Of a stretch of 64,000 bases of DNA, positions 49,594 through 60,925 are shown piece by piece. Both the position numbers and the translations under genes were made by a program. Numbering within the stretch: position 1 is the first letter of the stretch; each line of letters begins with the position of its first letter. The DNA lies in the NCBI RefSeq assembly GCF_932294415.1, contig NC_065535.1:85457862-85521861 (forward strand), read 5' to 3'. Origin of the DNA: Quercus robur (lineage: Eukaryota > Streptophyta > Magnoliopsida > Fagales > Fagaceae). Below the pieces are notes generated by a model, which made no database searches, was not told the origin of the DNA, and worked only from the letters and a program-made list of their open reading frames with translations.

Positions 49594-50349
49594 AATATTT
49601 TGATTTAGCAAAAGGGTCCAGACAGAACTTTACCATTGTTGCACCATAGCAGGAGCCTACCACCATGCTTGAGTCTACCACCATGTCTCTGTAGTGAATT
49701 GAAGAAAGAACAGAGACATGTGACTTAGAGAGAAGAGAAAGGCATGGCCATGGTCCATGGGACTCAGAGAACGAAAAGAAAAGAAAAGAATGAGGCGGCT
49801 GGACTGAGAAGGGCAGAGACCAGAGAGAAAATTGGGGAAGGAACGAAGGGTAGAGAGAAAAAATTGAAACGAGAAAGGAAGAGACAAACAGAGAAAAAAT
49901 TGAGAGAAAAAAATGGGGAGAGCGGCGGCTGAAGAAAGAAAAGAGAAGCTGAAGAAAAGGGAAGATTAAACAATATTTTGATTTAGCAAAAGGGTCCAGA
50001 CAGAACTTTACCATTGTTGCACCATAGCAGGAGCCTACCACCATGCTTGAGTCTACCACCATGTCTCTGTAGTGAATTGAAGAAAGAACAGAGACATGTG
50101 ACTTAGAGAGAAGAGAAAGGCATGGCCATGGTCCATGGGACTCAGAGAACGAAAAGAAAAGAAAAGAATGAGGCGGCTGGACTAAGAAGGGCAGAGACCA
50201 GAGAGAAAATTGGGGAAGGAACGAAGGGTAGAGAGAAAAAATTGAAACGAGAAAGGAAGAGACAAACAGAGAAAAAATTGAGAGAAAAAAATGGGGAGAG
50301 CGGCGGCTGAAGAAAGAAAAGAGAAGCTGAAGAAAAGGGAAGATTAAAC
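49594..50349. repeat. Near-perfect 378-bp tandem duplication inside the hAT element
   Basis: Copies 49594-49971 and 49972-50349 differ at one position that I could find: GGCTGGACTGAGAAGG against GGCTGGACTAAGAAGG. Because 378 is a multiple of three, a minus-strand open frame (49565-50062) passes through the junction and repeats its N-terminal peptide MVVDSSMVVGSCYGAT. The unit is purine-rich on the plus strand. Near identity indicates a very recent duplication or gene conversion, or possibly an assembly artefact. Confidence 0.92.
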
Positions 50350-50414
50350 AGGGGTATTTCGGTATTTATGCTACTACTAGGGTTTTAAAAAATTAAATAG
50401 CAAAAAATACAAAC

Positions 50415-50490
50415 GTTCCGCGCGAAGGCTCGAACCTGGGATCAGTTAGCTAAATCATAAGGAGCATACCATTAAGGCCACTGATCAGTT
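50415..50490 (-). other. tRNA-like segment within the hAT element
   Basis: The minus strand reads CTGATCAGTGGCCTTAATGG, then TATGCTCCTTATGATTTAGC, then CCCAGGTTCGAGCCTTCG. GGTTCGAGCC matches the pol III B box; the A-box region is a weak match. A full cloverleaf is not evident, so it is more likely a decayed tRNA or SINE head than a functional gene. Confidence 0.35.
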
Positions 50491-50698
50491 ATGTATTAAT
50501 ATTACATAAATATATATATATTCGGTTTGTTCGGTTCGGTTTCGGGTGAAAAAATCCAACACCGAAACTGAAACCGAAAATTTCGGTTTTTAAAAAATGA
50601 AACCGAAACCGAACTGAACCGAAACCGAACCGAAAATTTAGCAACAGTTCGGTCGGTTTGTTCGGTTCGTCGGTTTTTTGCACACCCCTATAGACAAG

Positions 50699-51435
50699 AC
50701 ACTGAGCTCATTGGACTTTATCACATCCAACTGTTATCATTTTGGGAAATCTTCGCATTATTTTGTTAAGAATGATCTTGCACTATTCAATAAATTCTTC
50801 ATGGACCTGATCTGGAATTCATCACAGAAATATGTCCGATAATCTTATCATACCCCAAAGTTATAAATAAATAAATAAAATTTTCTTTAGTAGCCAATGC
50901 AGGAACCATTTCAACTTCAAACATCATAGATTATGCAGAAATACTTGATCCAAGTATATTGGGCAAGATCCAATATCACAAAACTAGATATACTTTTGAA
51001 ATCATGAATTTGGTAGAAAAATTGGGTTCGTTTAGTCTTCTTATCAACACAAAAATGAACCGAATTTTCCAATCCACCCTCGGTTTTACAACAGGTATGA
51101 GATTATATCGTTTTACCAACATTGAGCACCTCAGGTTCATCACTTTTCACACCATAACCAACACAAACTACCGCTTGAAAGGCTGTTGATCACTATAGAC
51201 CTCTACTCAGACCATTACCACAGTTATTTTATTTTATTTTTTCTAAATTACACACTTAACTATACTTTTCACCAATTGTAATACTGTACATCTGCCCCAT
51301 GTCATCAGCACCTTTTCAGGCTAGTTTATCTACAACGTAATGGGCAGATTATATACATTGTACAAAAATATCAACAAAGGAACAAAATAAAGACGGGTAT
51401 GGATAAATGATATTACAAATAGATCAAACCTAATG
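50699..51435. other. Intergenic DNA downstream of the methyltransferase gene
   Basis: No coding frame of quality. The part next to 51435 probably holds the 3' untranslated region of the minus-strand methyltransferase gene. Confidence 0.45.
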
Positions 51436-54400
51436 TCATGGCTTCTGAGCAGAAAACATGATGAAATATTGCTGAACTTTGCTTGAGTAGTTTGTAAGAC
51501 CACATGATGTGCACACGTCCTTGATCTCTTCCTCTGTCAAGTAGATATAGTTCTGCCGAGAACTCTGCACATAAGTGGAGTCATGCAAAATACTCTTCAT
51601 AAGTCTCAGATCCTATGACCACATGCAATACACTGAAAAGACTTACTGCTAATGTTATAGGTACACTATCATGATACTCTATGGGACAAATAATTAAGAA
51701 CAGCATTAGATTTAAGATGGACTTTTAACAGACAAATAGATCAGACCCCACAGACCTAGTTAAATTTCTTATTAGCTAATGGAGTATCATGGCCAGTTTA
51801 GGAATATATTGCTATTGCATATCAATTAATTTTTGGGGGTAAAGTGGGGATCCAATTTATTAAATGAAAATGTTTCTGATTTTTTGGGTAACTTCATTCA
51901 ATGGCATGAAAAAATTTCAGTCAAGAACCCTTCACATTTATTAGAAAAGACACAATCTAACTCTCGACAAGGATAATAAGTTTCACCTTTTGAACTGATC
52001 AAATAGGAAGAGTAGTGTGACATTTACAGATTCTCAGTCAAATAGAAAAGTCACAATGCAAATGAGCTCATTCCAGAAAAGTTTAATAAATTCACCCTGG
52101 TGGGATTATATCTATCATTTATCAGACTCAGAAATCATTGAACGAGTATTACCTCCCTCAAAGTACGTATTATCCAAGGAGTAGATGAATTGTATCGCAG
52201 AAAAGTGGTTCCTACAAAGACACCACCACTTCGCAATATGCGAGTGATTTCCGCAATCTGACAAATATATGCATTGTTATTAGTTCAAGAAGCACCTTAA
52301 AAATATTGACACATCCATTTAAATGGAGCAAAGAGAACTGTCAAACTACAGTGACAATCACAATCTTTTTTTTCCTGGTATCTACGTGGATAGTGGGCAG
52401 GAATACTGATAAATCCGGTTTTTTCCTGGTATAAACCATGACAAAGTAACCTTTTCTGACAAGGTATCCAGGGTTATCTGAAAATTCGACTTATCTCCAG
52501 ACAGATGTAGTCATCCCTTCCACACATGCTAGGTAATTATGAAAGAAAACCCTTATGGCCACCAAAGTGGTTGTAGTAGGATTCATGAGGCAACGTTTCC
52601 TGAGGTTTTGTGCATCCAAGTCAAGGAGCCAGTCAGATCAACCCAGCTCAAGAATAGTGTGGAAACCTCAGTATAGGCTTGGAGTAGAAGAAGGGTTGTG
52701 TTATTTCAGATAGTCAGATCCATATTTTGGGTTGTCCAAACCCAATCATTATGGAAAATCTGGAAAATTTTTAGAAGAAAATCAGAGAAAGAAACAAAAC
52801 TTACAGCATTCGAAGGAGATGGCCAGCAATGCAAGGCTGCACCAGCATGAACAGCATCAACTGAACCTGATGAGAAGGGAAGTCTAGAAACATCTGCCCT
52901 TACAAGAGCAAGATTACTGCACATTCTCCAATAAAATGTGAATCAGGATAGCAATGTCTTTTCTTATACAATAATTACAGAAAACATAATTATTGAATGC
53001 AATCATGTCATAGAGGCTGTAACTTAATTGCCTACAGAATAGTCTAACTTACGTAGTTAAAAGAGTATCATCACTCTTAATGAAATCATAACATTGGCGA
53101 AGCATATTTTCAGAAAAATCAAGTGCGATAACTCTAGAATAGGTCCCAGATTTGGCAAACTTTCTGGAAAACAAACCACTCCCACAGCTAACATCTACCA
53201 GAAGACCTCCTTCAGCAGACTTAAAGTAATCTTGAGCCATATTGAACTGCACTTGATATCAAAGGTAATGTGATTAATATAGTATCACTGGCGTATGGAA
53301 TTCGTAAACAATCTCACAAGGATAGATGATGATACAATCTAAACGAAAGATTATCTTCCCAAGATCATGAAGAGTCTCCACAAACCAATGCAAAACAATC
53401 TTGCTTCCACTGCAGGCTCATTCTTTTTAATTCAGATTTCAGAATCACCCCCATGAGGCATTTTACAAATACTGATAATTAATAGATACAACAATTGGAG
53501 GAGGGGGGTTTAATTTGAACCCTGGATTTCTCTGTTGAAAACACTAGGAAGTTCCAGTTGAACTACAAGACTCTTGGCAGCATTTTATAAAAATTGATGC
53601 ATTTGAACCAACACTAAAAGCCAAGGAAGACATACCTCTTCATCAGGCCCAGGGAAACCACTTTGGTTAAAATTCTGACGCCAGCCTCTTTCATACAAGA
53701 ATGACACAAGTGGACTCCTAACAAAGGTGCAAGCACCAAAGGTAAACATACCCAAACAATTAGCTATCTTATGAAAGCTCAAATATAATTTCAAAGCATT
53801 GTCTGATTTTTTCAGTTTGTAATATCTTGACCAAAATCCAGGATGAACTTAACCAATATGGGACACCCCTTAATCAACAGAAAACAAGATTTGGAAGAAG
53901 TATCTAAAGGAGGGTCTCATGTACCAATCCTGGGTTCATGCGTATCTAGATCTATAAAAAAGTGTAAAATGAAAGCCTTTGACTTTTTGTTGACTTCTTC
54001 TAATATTGCCACATAAACTTTTGAAAGGCCACATATTTAAGCATCATTCTTCTAGTATATATTTTTTTAATTTGCTAGTTAAAGTTACAAATAGTGCTAA
54101 ACTATGTTAGTTTAAACTTTTTGGATAAATCAACCCAATACTAAACAAATTCTAATTAAATTAGAAAATTTTTTTTCTACAAATTTGTTTTCAAACTTGC
54201 CCGTGCATTACACAGGTTGAATATCTGAATTGACAGATTCTATTCATCAATTATACATCTAAAGATGAATATAAGTGCCAATTTGACAAACAACAATATT
54301 CATGAAGTTCCATGCATGCAATTGTCTGGAGAGAAAAGTAGTTCATACATACCGGAATAGCTCAGTCCCAGTTGGTTTGACTTCAGAGTACTCCCTCAAA

Positions 54401-54838
54401 CCAGCAGTAATCGTGAGATCCAGATATATGTCTTTGCTGGAGTATGATTTATTGCATCGTTTACACTTGAAGCCAGACCTGTAGATTGCTGGCCTGCGGG
54501 TTTCACAGTTATCAAGTCCGACCTCAGGCTAACAATTAAGTAAAATCATAACCGGATAAATGAAATAAATAATATGTACCTGCAAGTATTATTATGTATT
54601 GTAACTTACAAGTTAAAACCTGGAGGGCCTTTTCTTATCAGTGGTTCATAACATACAGGGCAAGCAAACAAATCTACTTCTAATTTCTGATTCTGCAGTG
54701 TGCCTAAATCCTGAAAGCAAATATTTTTGTTAATCTCTATACACTACTGAAAAAGGGAACCAGACATTTGATAACAAAAAATAGTGTTGAAGTTCTTGCA
54801 TTTTTTATTATTTATAATTTCCTCAATTATTATGAAGA

Positions 54839-54880
<42 letters not shown>

Positions 54881-56621
54881 CATTAAGAAATTTATACATA
54901 ATAAGGAACAAACTGCAATACTTGTGCACTGCAAAATTAAGTTGCTGTGATCCTCAACCATATGTTAAGCTATTAAAGGTCAATTACAAACTTTTATTTA
55001 ATGAAAAAAAAAAGGTCAATTTCAACCATTTACAACCTATATAGAAATGCTATTTTAATATAACTATAAAGTATAAACTCATCTCTGTGAAGTGCACATT
55101 GAAACATCTCATTCATAAGACAGTCAATCCATGTCTCTGTTTCTCAATAAGGCCTTTCTGCTCTACACATGGCTTAACATCAGGATTAGGAATAAGCATC
55201 AAGTCAACAATCACAAACATCTTTCAGTGACATGAAGAAGAGGGAAGATTTCTCACTCATCGAGCATATTGCCCAATATTTGGCTATTTCTTTCCAGAAA
55301 TGAATTAAAATACATTAGTTGATGAGTCATGGAAACCAAAATCTTCCATTTTAAATCAGCAAAAAAATATCAGCATTTATGGCCTGTTTGGATTGGGGGG
55401 GGGGGGGGGTGGGGGAGTGGGGTAGTGTTTTTTAAAAATAAGCTAATTTTATGCTAAATCTACTTTACTCTACTCTACTCTCCCCCCCTCCCCCTCAATC
55501 CAAACGGACCATTAGGGAAGTAATGCACATATAAGCATATATATGCAGTCTATGGTCTATACATCTAGCAGCAGAAGGGGTCTTGTGACTTTATTTGTGC
55601 TATTCATATTTCACCCCTTAAGTATGCCTAACCTCCTAGCATATTCAAAGTAAAAGCTCAGGATGGAATATTATTATGTTTCAAATATCTGTTAGAGATA
55701 GTAGCTCATATTTTGAATAATAAAGTAAAACAGGTCTCTAGTTTAATGGTATATTGGGAAATTCAACATACCAGGTCAGGCGTTTTTAACAAGGGCAGAC
55801 AGGAAGTATAAATGTGTTGCAACCCCTAAAATTTTCATATAATGAAATGATTAGCTGCGCCCTCACCGTGGACACAGGCACATTGCTGAACCATGTAAAT
55901 CTATATTGACGTCTCCCTATTTATCACTAAAAATTGCGTAAACAGAAATCTTCAACAAAATTTCTCCATAAACCCCAAAGGCAGCACAATCAACTGGGGA
56001 TTGCACCTCATAAAGTGGTGATCACTAATTCAAATCTCGCCTTCCCCCTTATAAATTTTTCTAACTAAAATTTTCAAGCATTATACTTAAATTTTAGCTT
56101 TCTGCCCAGCCTTGGTTTTTCATGACCCAATACTAATAGGACTGACCTCACAGCAATTACCAAATAGTTACAATAAACTGAGCACAGTTTTATCATTTTC
56201 TTGCATTGCAAGTAATGAAAATTTGCGACTTCTTACAAAATTTCTTCTTAGCAGTCAAACATAGTCTTACTTCCAAGGCCAATTAAAAATAAAATAAAAA
56301 TAAAAACATAAAAACAAAGACTTGTAAAGTTATGATGCTAAGCAACACAGTGTCCTGTCGTTTTGGGTAAACGACATGTGTTACGGTCGTTTAAGCTAAA
56401 AGTAGAAAATAATGAAATAGAGAGAGAGAGAGAGGGAGTGATTGGGTATTTACCGGTTCTACGGCAACCGCTGCGGTGGCACGAATGGCGGAGGAGGAGA
56501 GGCGGAGAGAGGAAAAGTGGAGGCGGGGACGAAATCGGGAATAATGAGAAAAGTTGGGGCATTTAGGGAATGAAGAAGATTGGTGAAGAGGGCGAAGGGA
56601 TGAGGTGGAGACTATGGCCAT
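51436..56621 (-). CDS. Predicted plastid SAM-dependent methyltransferase, At1g78140/At2g41040 type
   Basis: Eight exons, all GT-AG: 56621-56454, 54710-54610, 54493-54353, 53717-53636, 53246-53053, 52916-52805, 52257-52153, 51612-51436. They give 1080 nt, 359 residues, in line with the family's ~350. Residues 1-50 are Ser/Arg-rich with few acids (chloroplast transit peptide). Two zinc-type knuckles follow, CPVC 73-76 and CKRC 100-103. The Rossmann methyltransferase domain has motif I LVDVSCGSG (180-188), acidic Asp207 in ALDFSENML, ADVSRLPF (236-243), and HAGAALHCWPSPSNA. A zinc knuckle before this fold also occurs in bacterial RlmA rRNA methyltransferases. The Arabidopsis relatives are annotated as plastoglobule or chloroplast methyltransferases with unproven substrate. 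Intron 1 (1.7 kb) carries (CT)n at the donor, a PIF-like MITE and a 37-base A run; intron 4 carries a SINE-like repeat. Start chosen as the first ATG giving a transit peptide. Confidence 0.9.
53497..53580 (-). mobile_element. tRNA-related SINE-like repeat, family 1, in methyltransferase intron 4
   Basis: Minus strand: AGAGTCTTGTAGTTCAACTG (A box TAGTTCAACTGG), AGTGTTTTCAACAGAGAAAT, then CCAGGGTTCAAATTAAACCC (B box). This is the best-preserved copy in the window, and A- and B-box spacing is like that of a tRNA. Same orientation as the host gene. Confidence 0.55.
54840..54876. repeat. 37-base poly-A tract in methyltransferase intron 1
   Basis: Uninterrupted A run on the plus strand (T on the gene's strand). 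Length is likely to be imprecise in any assembly. Confidence 0.9.
55380..55511. mobile_element. PIF/Harbinger-like MITE (132 bp) in methyltransferase intron 1
   Basis: Ends TGGCCTGTTTGGATTGGGGG and, inverted, TGGTCCGTTTGGATTGAGGG. Flanked by TTA on both sides (55377-55379, 55512-55514), the PIF/Harbinger target. A 15-base G run near the left end faces a C-rich stretch at the right, so the whole element could fold into a hairpin. Confidence 0.75.
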
Positions 56622-56849
56622 CGAGCTCAATGATGAGCTCCGATAAGACACGACACGACACTTCAATCTTGGAGTTGAAGTTGGAGTTGTACTTCTTTGT
56701 CTTGGTCTAGTTCTTTTGTGATTTGCTTTTGTTGTCGATGTTCTAACTAGTGTTCTACTTCTAATAATCGCGGGGCTACGTTGGTGTGTTGTTTCGTGCT
56801 GATAGGACAAACTAAGTGTACAAACGTCCTCCTCATATTATTACCGAAC

Positions 56850-56886
<37 letters not shown>

Positions 56887-57149
56887 AAACAACTCATGTT
56901 TTGAGTTTTGACTAAGGGATCAGATTTAATAATAATCACGTTTTTGTTTTTGTTTTTTCTCTTAAGTTGCATGATTTAATAATAATTTAAAACAAATTTA
57001 ATTTCTATTCAAACTAAAAGTATATTATAAAAATTTTCTAAACTTAAATCTCACACAACCCACGCATTTGTTTTTTGCTTTTTTTTTTTCTTCAAGTTGC
57101 ATCTTTTTAAATTAATATTTTATTAAGCTATAAAGCTTTTGACTAAGGG

Positions 57150-57640
57150 ATAAAATTTAACAATATTTTAATTTAGATGAAGTTTTATTATCTAAGTTTT
57201 AGAAATTTAAATTCTACTCCAACTAAAAGTCTATTATCAGGATTTTCAGAATTTATATATATATATATATATATATTCAACCATGACTTTTCGATATAAT
57301 CCTTCTTAACCTAGTCATCCCTATAATGAATTCCACACAATACACTCCATGTTGTTGTATTTTTTTTTTTTTTAAATGCAACTTACATTTATGTTTTAAT
57401 CTAATAAATCCATCTTACTTATTGTTCTTTGCTTCTGAATTTGCGTGCAAGATATTATACTAAAGGAAGTTTACTATAAAGAAGCAAAATAATGGATACA
57501 CATTTAAGTTATTGGTTCTCTTATGTACGTTTTTTTTTAATTCTCAATTTTTGAACTTTTTTGTGTATGTTTTGATTTTTGGTTTTGGTTATTGTATTTA
57601 ATTTGTGAGTTTGTTGATTTTTTTCAATTAGACTATCACT
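57150..57640 (+). repeat. Dispersed non-coding repeat, related to 27000-27740
   Basis: Same ordered motifs and same orientation as 27000-27400, with diverged spacing and a (TA)n tract at 57257-57275. It lacks the 152-bp tandem part of the other copy. Confidence 0.5.
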
Positions 57641-58136
57641 AGGAAAAAAATTGGTATTAAGAAACTATTTGTTTATTATTGTTTGTGCTAGTTAGGACAT
57701 AGATTAAATATGACTCAAATAGGAATGATCAAACTCATTACATATCTCATATTAAGAAATTAACACAAAGCATAAAGAGAAATTTAAAATATAAAAATAG
57801 ATAAATACTGATAAAATCTAAACTCTAAACCATCAGAACTTAAGGTAATTTTTTTTATTAAAATTATTTACTTATTTTATAATTTATTGTCACTATTTAT
57901 TTAATAATTTAGTTTTAATTATTTTAAAAATTTTGAGCTTACATATGAGTCTTTATCAAGCTGTGCATCACACGAAAATAATACTAATATATATAAAATA
58001 AAAAATAAAAAATAAGGATTAAAATAAAACATTTAGAGCTCTCACAAAATAGCACTAAAATAAACATTTCATGTGAATAGTAACATGTCTACTATAGCAA
58101 CAATGTAAATTTACACACTTTTAGATTGATTAATAT

Positions 58137-58204
58137 AGGTGATTTGAATTATTGAATTATTAGAAATACTAAAAAGTGTCAATTGAATTACAAGACTCTT
58201 AGCA
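58137..58204 (-). mobile_element. tRNA-related SINE-like repeat, family 1
   Basis: Minus strand: AAGAGTCTTGTAATTCAATT, AGTATTTCTAATAATTCAAT, AATTCAAATCACC. Diverged copy of the 53497-53580 repeat. Confidence 0.4.
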
Positions 58205-58439
58205 AACTATGTAATTAAGCTACAAGACTATTCAATCAATTTGGGTATATTTCAAACTGACTTTTTGTACTACTATTTAAACTTGACAAAATGGGATTTG
58301 GACCTGTTCACTCATATGACCTTAAGGATAAAACGGAGAAATGATTTTTTTTGTTTTTGTTTTTGTTTTTTGCTTATTAAAAGAAAACGGGTTAATCTAA
58401 AGCCAACTCATTAAAACTGAAAGCTTGAATTTGTGCTAA

Positions 58440-59375
58440 AAACACAAATTGTTTTTACTCTTACTTAATCAAAGTGCGGAACAGGTGTAATTGTGTGCAA
58501 TGAACCAATACTACTTTAGTGCATAAATATGAACAACAAACAATAAAAGTAAAATACAAGAGTAAGGGAAGAGAGATGCAAACACAAGATAACATCAAGA
58601 CGTGTTATTGAAGAGGAAACTGAAGAACTCGGTGAAAAACCTCTTTGCGACCCTCCAAGTCAAAATCGAACCACTAGAGAATAAAGTTGGAGTACACGAA
58701 TAACAAAAGACCCTTCAAGCCTAGTTTACCCAATGTTCTTGAGCCCTCCAAGCTCTTGCTATGAACAAACTTCTCGGAATCATGTCTTCTCTAGCTTTCC
58801 GGATTCCGCAATATGCTCAATTGCATCCACCAAGCCTCATCGGCTTCTTTTGGCAATTTCTCAAAGCTTCCCAAGCTCCAACACACTCTTTACACTCTGA
58901 AAAGGTGTGGGTTGTGTTTGGGTATAAATCTCCTCTCAAGATTTGACAATGGGAGAGGGAATGAGAAGGGGCTAGAATGATTTCTCACTAAGGATGAGTA
59001 GCTCTCTCTCTCTCTAAAAGATGGGTGTGTGTGTTGTAGAAAATCTAATTAGGGTTTTTCTCTCTGAATGACATCTCATATTTTTGTGGGTAACGAGGGT
59101 ATATATAGTATGGGTGAAGGGTAAGAAAGTCACACTTAAAATCCTCTAGCCTAGAGAGTTTCATGGGTATCTCGCAAGAAGGCCTTACCCACGAGACACT
59201 CGCAAAATCCTCCAAGCTAGCACTCTTCAACTTCCAACATGTGCTTCTCACGTGCCCTTTTTGCTGGAACCCTTTTCGTGAGCTATTCGCGAGCCAATCA
59301 GGAAACTGCACTGATTCTTCATTTCATGCTCGATTCTTCACCAACTTAATACTAAACCCAATACAATAAAATCCC
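58440..59375 (-). repeat. Non-coding repeat with LTR-leader-like body, copy 2
   Basis: On the minus strand: ACTATATATACCCTCGTTAC (TATA region), GAGAGAAAAACCC leader, AGCTTGGGAAGC, AGCTAGAGAAGACATGATTC, GAGTTCTTCAGTTTCCTCTT, then ATAACACG and TTGCATCTCTCT. The order matches copy 1 at 2585-3600. Neither copy codes for protein. Identity is modest, so this is an old family; LTR status is suspected from the TATA-leader layout. Confidence 0.5.
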
Positions 59376-59559
59376 ACAAAATACAAGAAAATAAAATTAA
59401 AGCAAATACAAAACTTTTTGTCATGGAATAAAACCAACATAAAACATAGTTGTAAATCACAACTTTACAAAAACAATAGGTTGCGTCGGCTTGGCCTATC
59501 TCTTTTTCTCATTTGTTTATGGATTTATTTATTTATATATAATTTGAGATAGGTACATA

Positions 59560-59717
59560 GTAGGGGAGGAAGAGTTGGAGTTTAAACCACATATATAAAA
59601 CACCACAAACTAACCATTAGACTAACACTCAAACCTGTTTATGGCTTTGTTAATTTTACAATTTCATACTCTCAAAATTTTCTCTCTTACTCTGACTTTC
59701 TTAATGTTTGTTTGTTT

Positions 59718-59757
<40 letters not shown>
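59560..59757. repeat. SINE-like tract and 39-base T run
   Basis: 59560-59637 on the minus strand reads TTAGTCTAATGGTTAGTTTG, then GTGGTTTAAACTCC, an A/B-box-like pair. A T run of 39 at 59719-59757 follows a (TTTG)n stretch. Confidence 0.45.
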
Positions 59758-59758
<1 letters not shown>

Positions 59759-59969
59759 TGGGTATTCTTCCCTTTTTGGGCTTTCCAATCTTTCAATTTC
59801 TTTGATTCAAATGAGTGTCACTCTCCCTCTATTAGCATTACAACTCATTTTTGCCTCTTTAATTTTTCACCCTCCCTTAGCACCAATTGATCTAAAGATA
59901 TTTGCTTTCCGTTTGTTAGCTTGCCAGCTAGCGACTATTAATCTATCATTGGCCATTGCATTAAACCAT

Positions 59970-60290
59970 TAACGCGCGTGCTCAAAAGCTCTTCTATTTT
60001 TGTTGGGTAAATGTTAATAATTTGCATCCATTATAATTTAAAAATGTATATTTTTTATTTTTCAAACAAATAAAAAGGATAAACTTTAGAGATAAGCGGT
60101 AACTATAATTTTTTTTTGAACGGAAAAAAGTCCTAAATTTTAGGAGTTCTCTTTTTGAATTCAAAATGAAATTTGTTATTTGACATTTATGACTCTATTT
60201 CTAAATAAAGTTTCCCTTTATTAATGAGGATATTTTTGAATACATAAAAGTCCAGTTGAAAGAGGGGAATCCTCTTATATGTAGTACAGA
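59970..60290 (-). mobile_element. Helitron-like element, relative of 26511-26856
   Basis: On the minus strand it starts TCTGTACTACATATAAGAGG after an A, a good Helitron 5' end. Homology to 26511-26856 runs to the GAGCACGCGCG hairpin region near 59972. The CTRR end is not clear; a CTAGC lies about 45 bp further left. Confidence 0.6.
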
Positions 60291-60480
60291 TAATGATAAT
60301 TTTTTTCCATTAAAAACATTTACAAATTTGAATTTGTTTCTCCTTAATTTTTTTTTTCAAATTATTTTTTAACTTTGCTTACAAAAAGAAGGAAAATTAT
60401 TTTTCATATCATATTTTGTTTAGTCATCTATATTATATAAAAATCGCTAGAAATTATTATGTGAATTTACTATTTATAAA

Positions 60481-60485
60481 ACGTG

Positions 60486-60534
<49 letters not shown>

Positions 60535-60745
60535 TAAATACGATTAAGACTAAGATATGATTTTGTTTTTGGTAATAACTTTATTTAGTGCTTAAGTGAT
60601 TTTCTGAATTGCAGTAAAAATTTATCTACATATATATTTTAAGTGTAAAACGTATATATTTATCTACTATGAAGTCTATGATATATGGAATAGAGTTACA
60701 CCAGATGTAACTTGAATTCATCTCATATATATATATATATATATA
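60481..60745. repeat. Microsatellites with a Micron-like terminal motif
   Basis: (CA)n(TA)n at 60485-60534 and (TA)n at 60726-60747 flank about 190 bp ending GAGTTACACCAGATGTAACT and TGAATTCATCTCA. This matches the arm at 24888-24912 read in reverse (TTACACCAAGTGTAACTTGA). The body is not clearly homologous to the 24482-24845 element. Confidence 0.45.
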
Positions 60746-60925
60746 TTTTTATATAATTAGGTGCATTCCATTTCCAGAAATACACTAAACTTCGCATTGT
60801 TCAGGATCTTTAAAAAGGAAAAAGAGTAGCTGCTTTGCAATAATGTCTGTGTTTTTTCTGATATTATTTGAAGAATGGGGAGAGAGAGCAAGACTCAATA
60901 AACAAACTTGTGCAATCATTTCCAG

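Larger units (their letters stand above)
49253..50690. mobile_element. hAT-superfamily element, non-autonomous (1438 bp)
   Basis: Perfect 11-bp inverted ends TAGGGGTGTGC (49253-49263) and GCACACCCCTA (50680-50690), with a perfect 8-bp target duplication TAGACAAG (49245-49252 and 50691-50698). Subterminal zones (about 49262-49425 and 50521-50676) are dense with CGGTTTCGG/CCGAAACC words, the likely transposase-binding repeats. The centre is a 378-bp sequence present twice in tandem, plus a tRNA-like segment near 50415-50485. No transposase frame, so it depends on an autonomous relative. The perfect flanking duplication suggests a fairly young insertion. Confidence 0.9.
56622..58440. other. Methyltransferase 5' flank and dispersed repeat
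   Basis: The first ~200 bp are GC-richer and should hold the leader and promoter of the minus-strand methyltransferase gene. (TA)n lies at 56851-56880. The stretch 57150-57640 is the second copy of the dispersed repeat described at 27000-27740. A family 1 SINE-like tract lies at 58137-58204. Confidence 0.45.

Noticed and set aside
49565-50062. 165-codon minus-strand frame as a captured gene
   Set aside because: Contained in a transposon and made long by an in-frame tandem duplication; no domain recognised. Kept only as a finding about the duplication.
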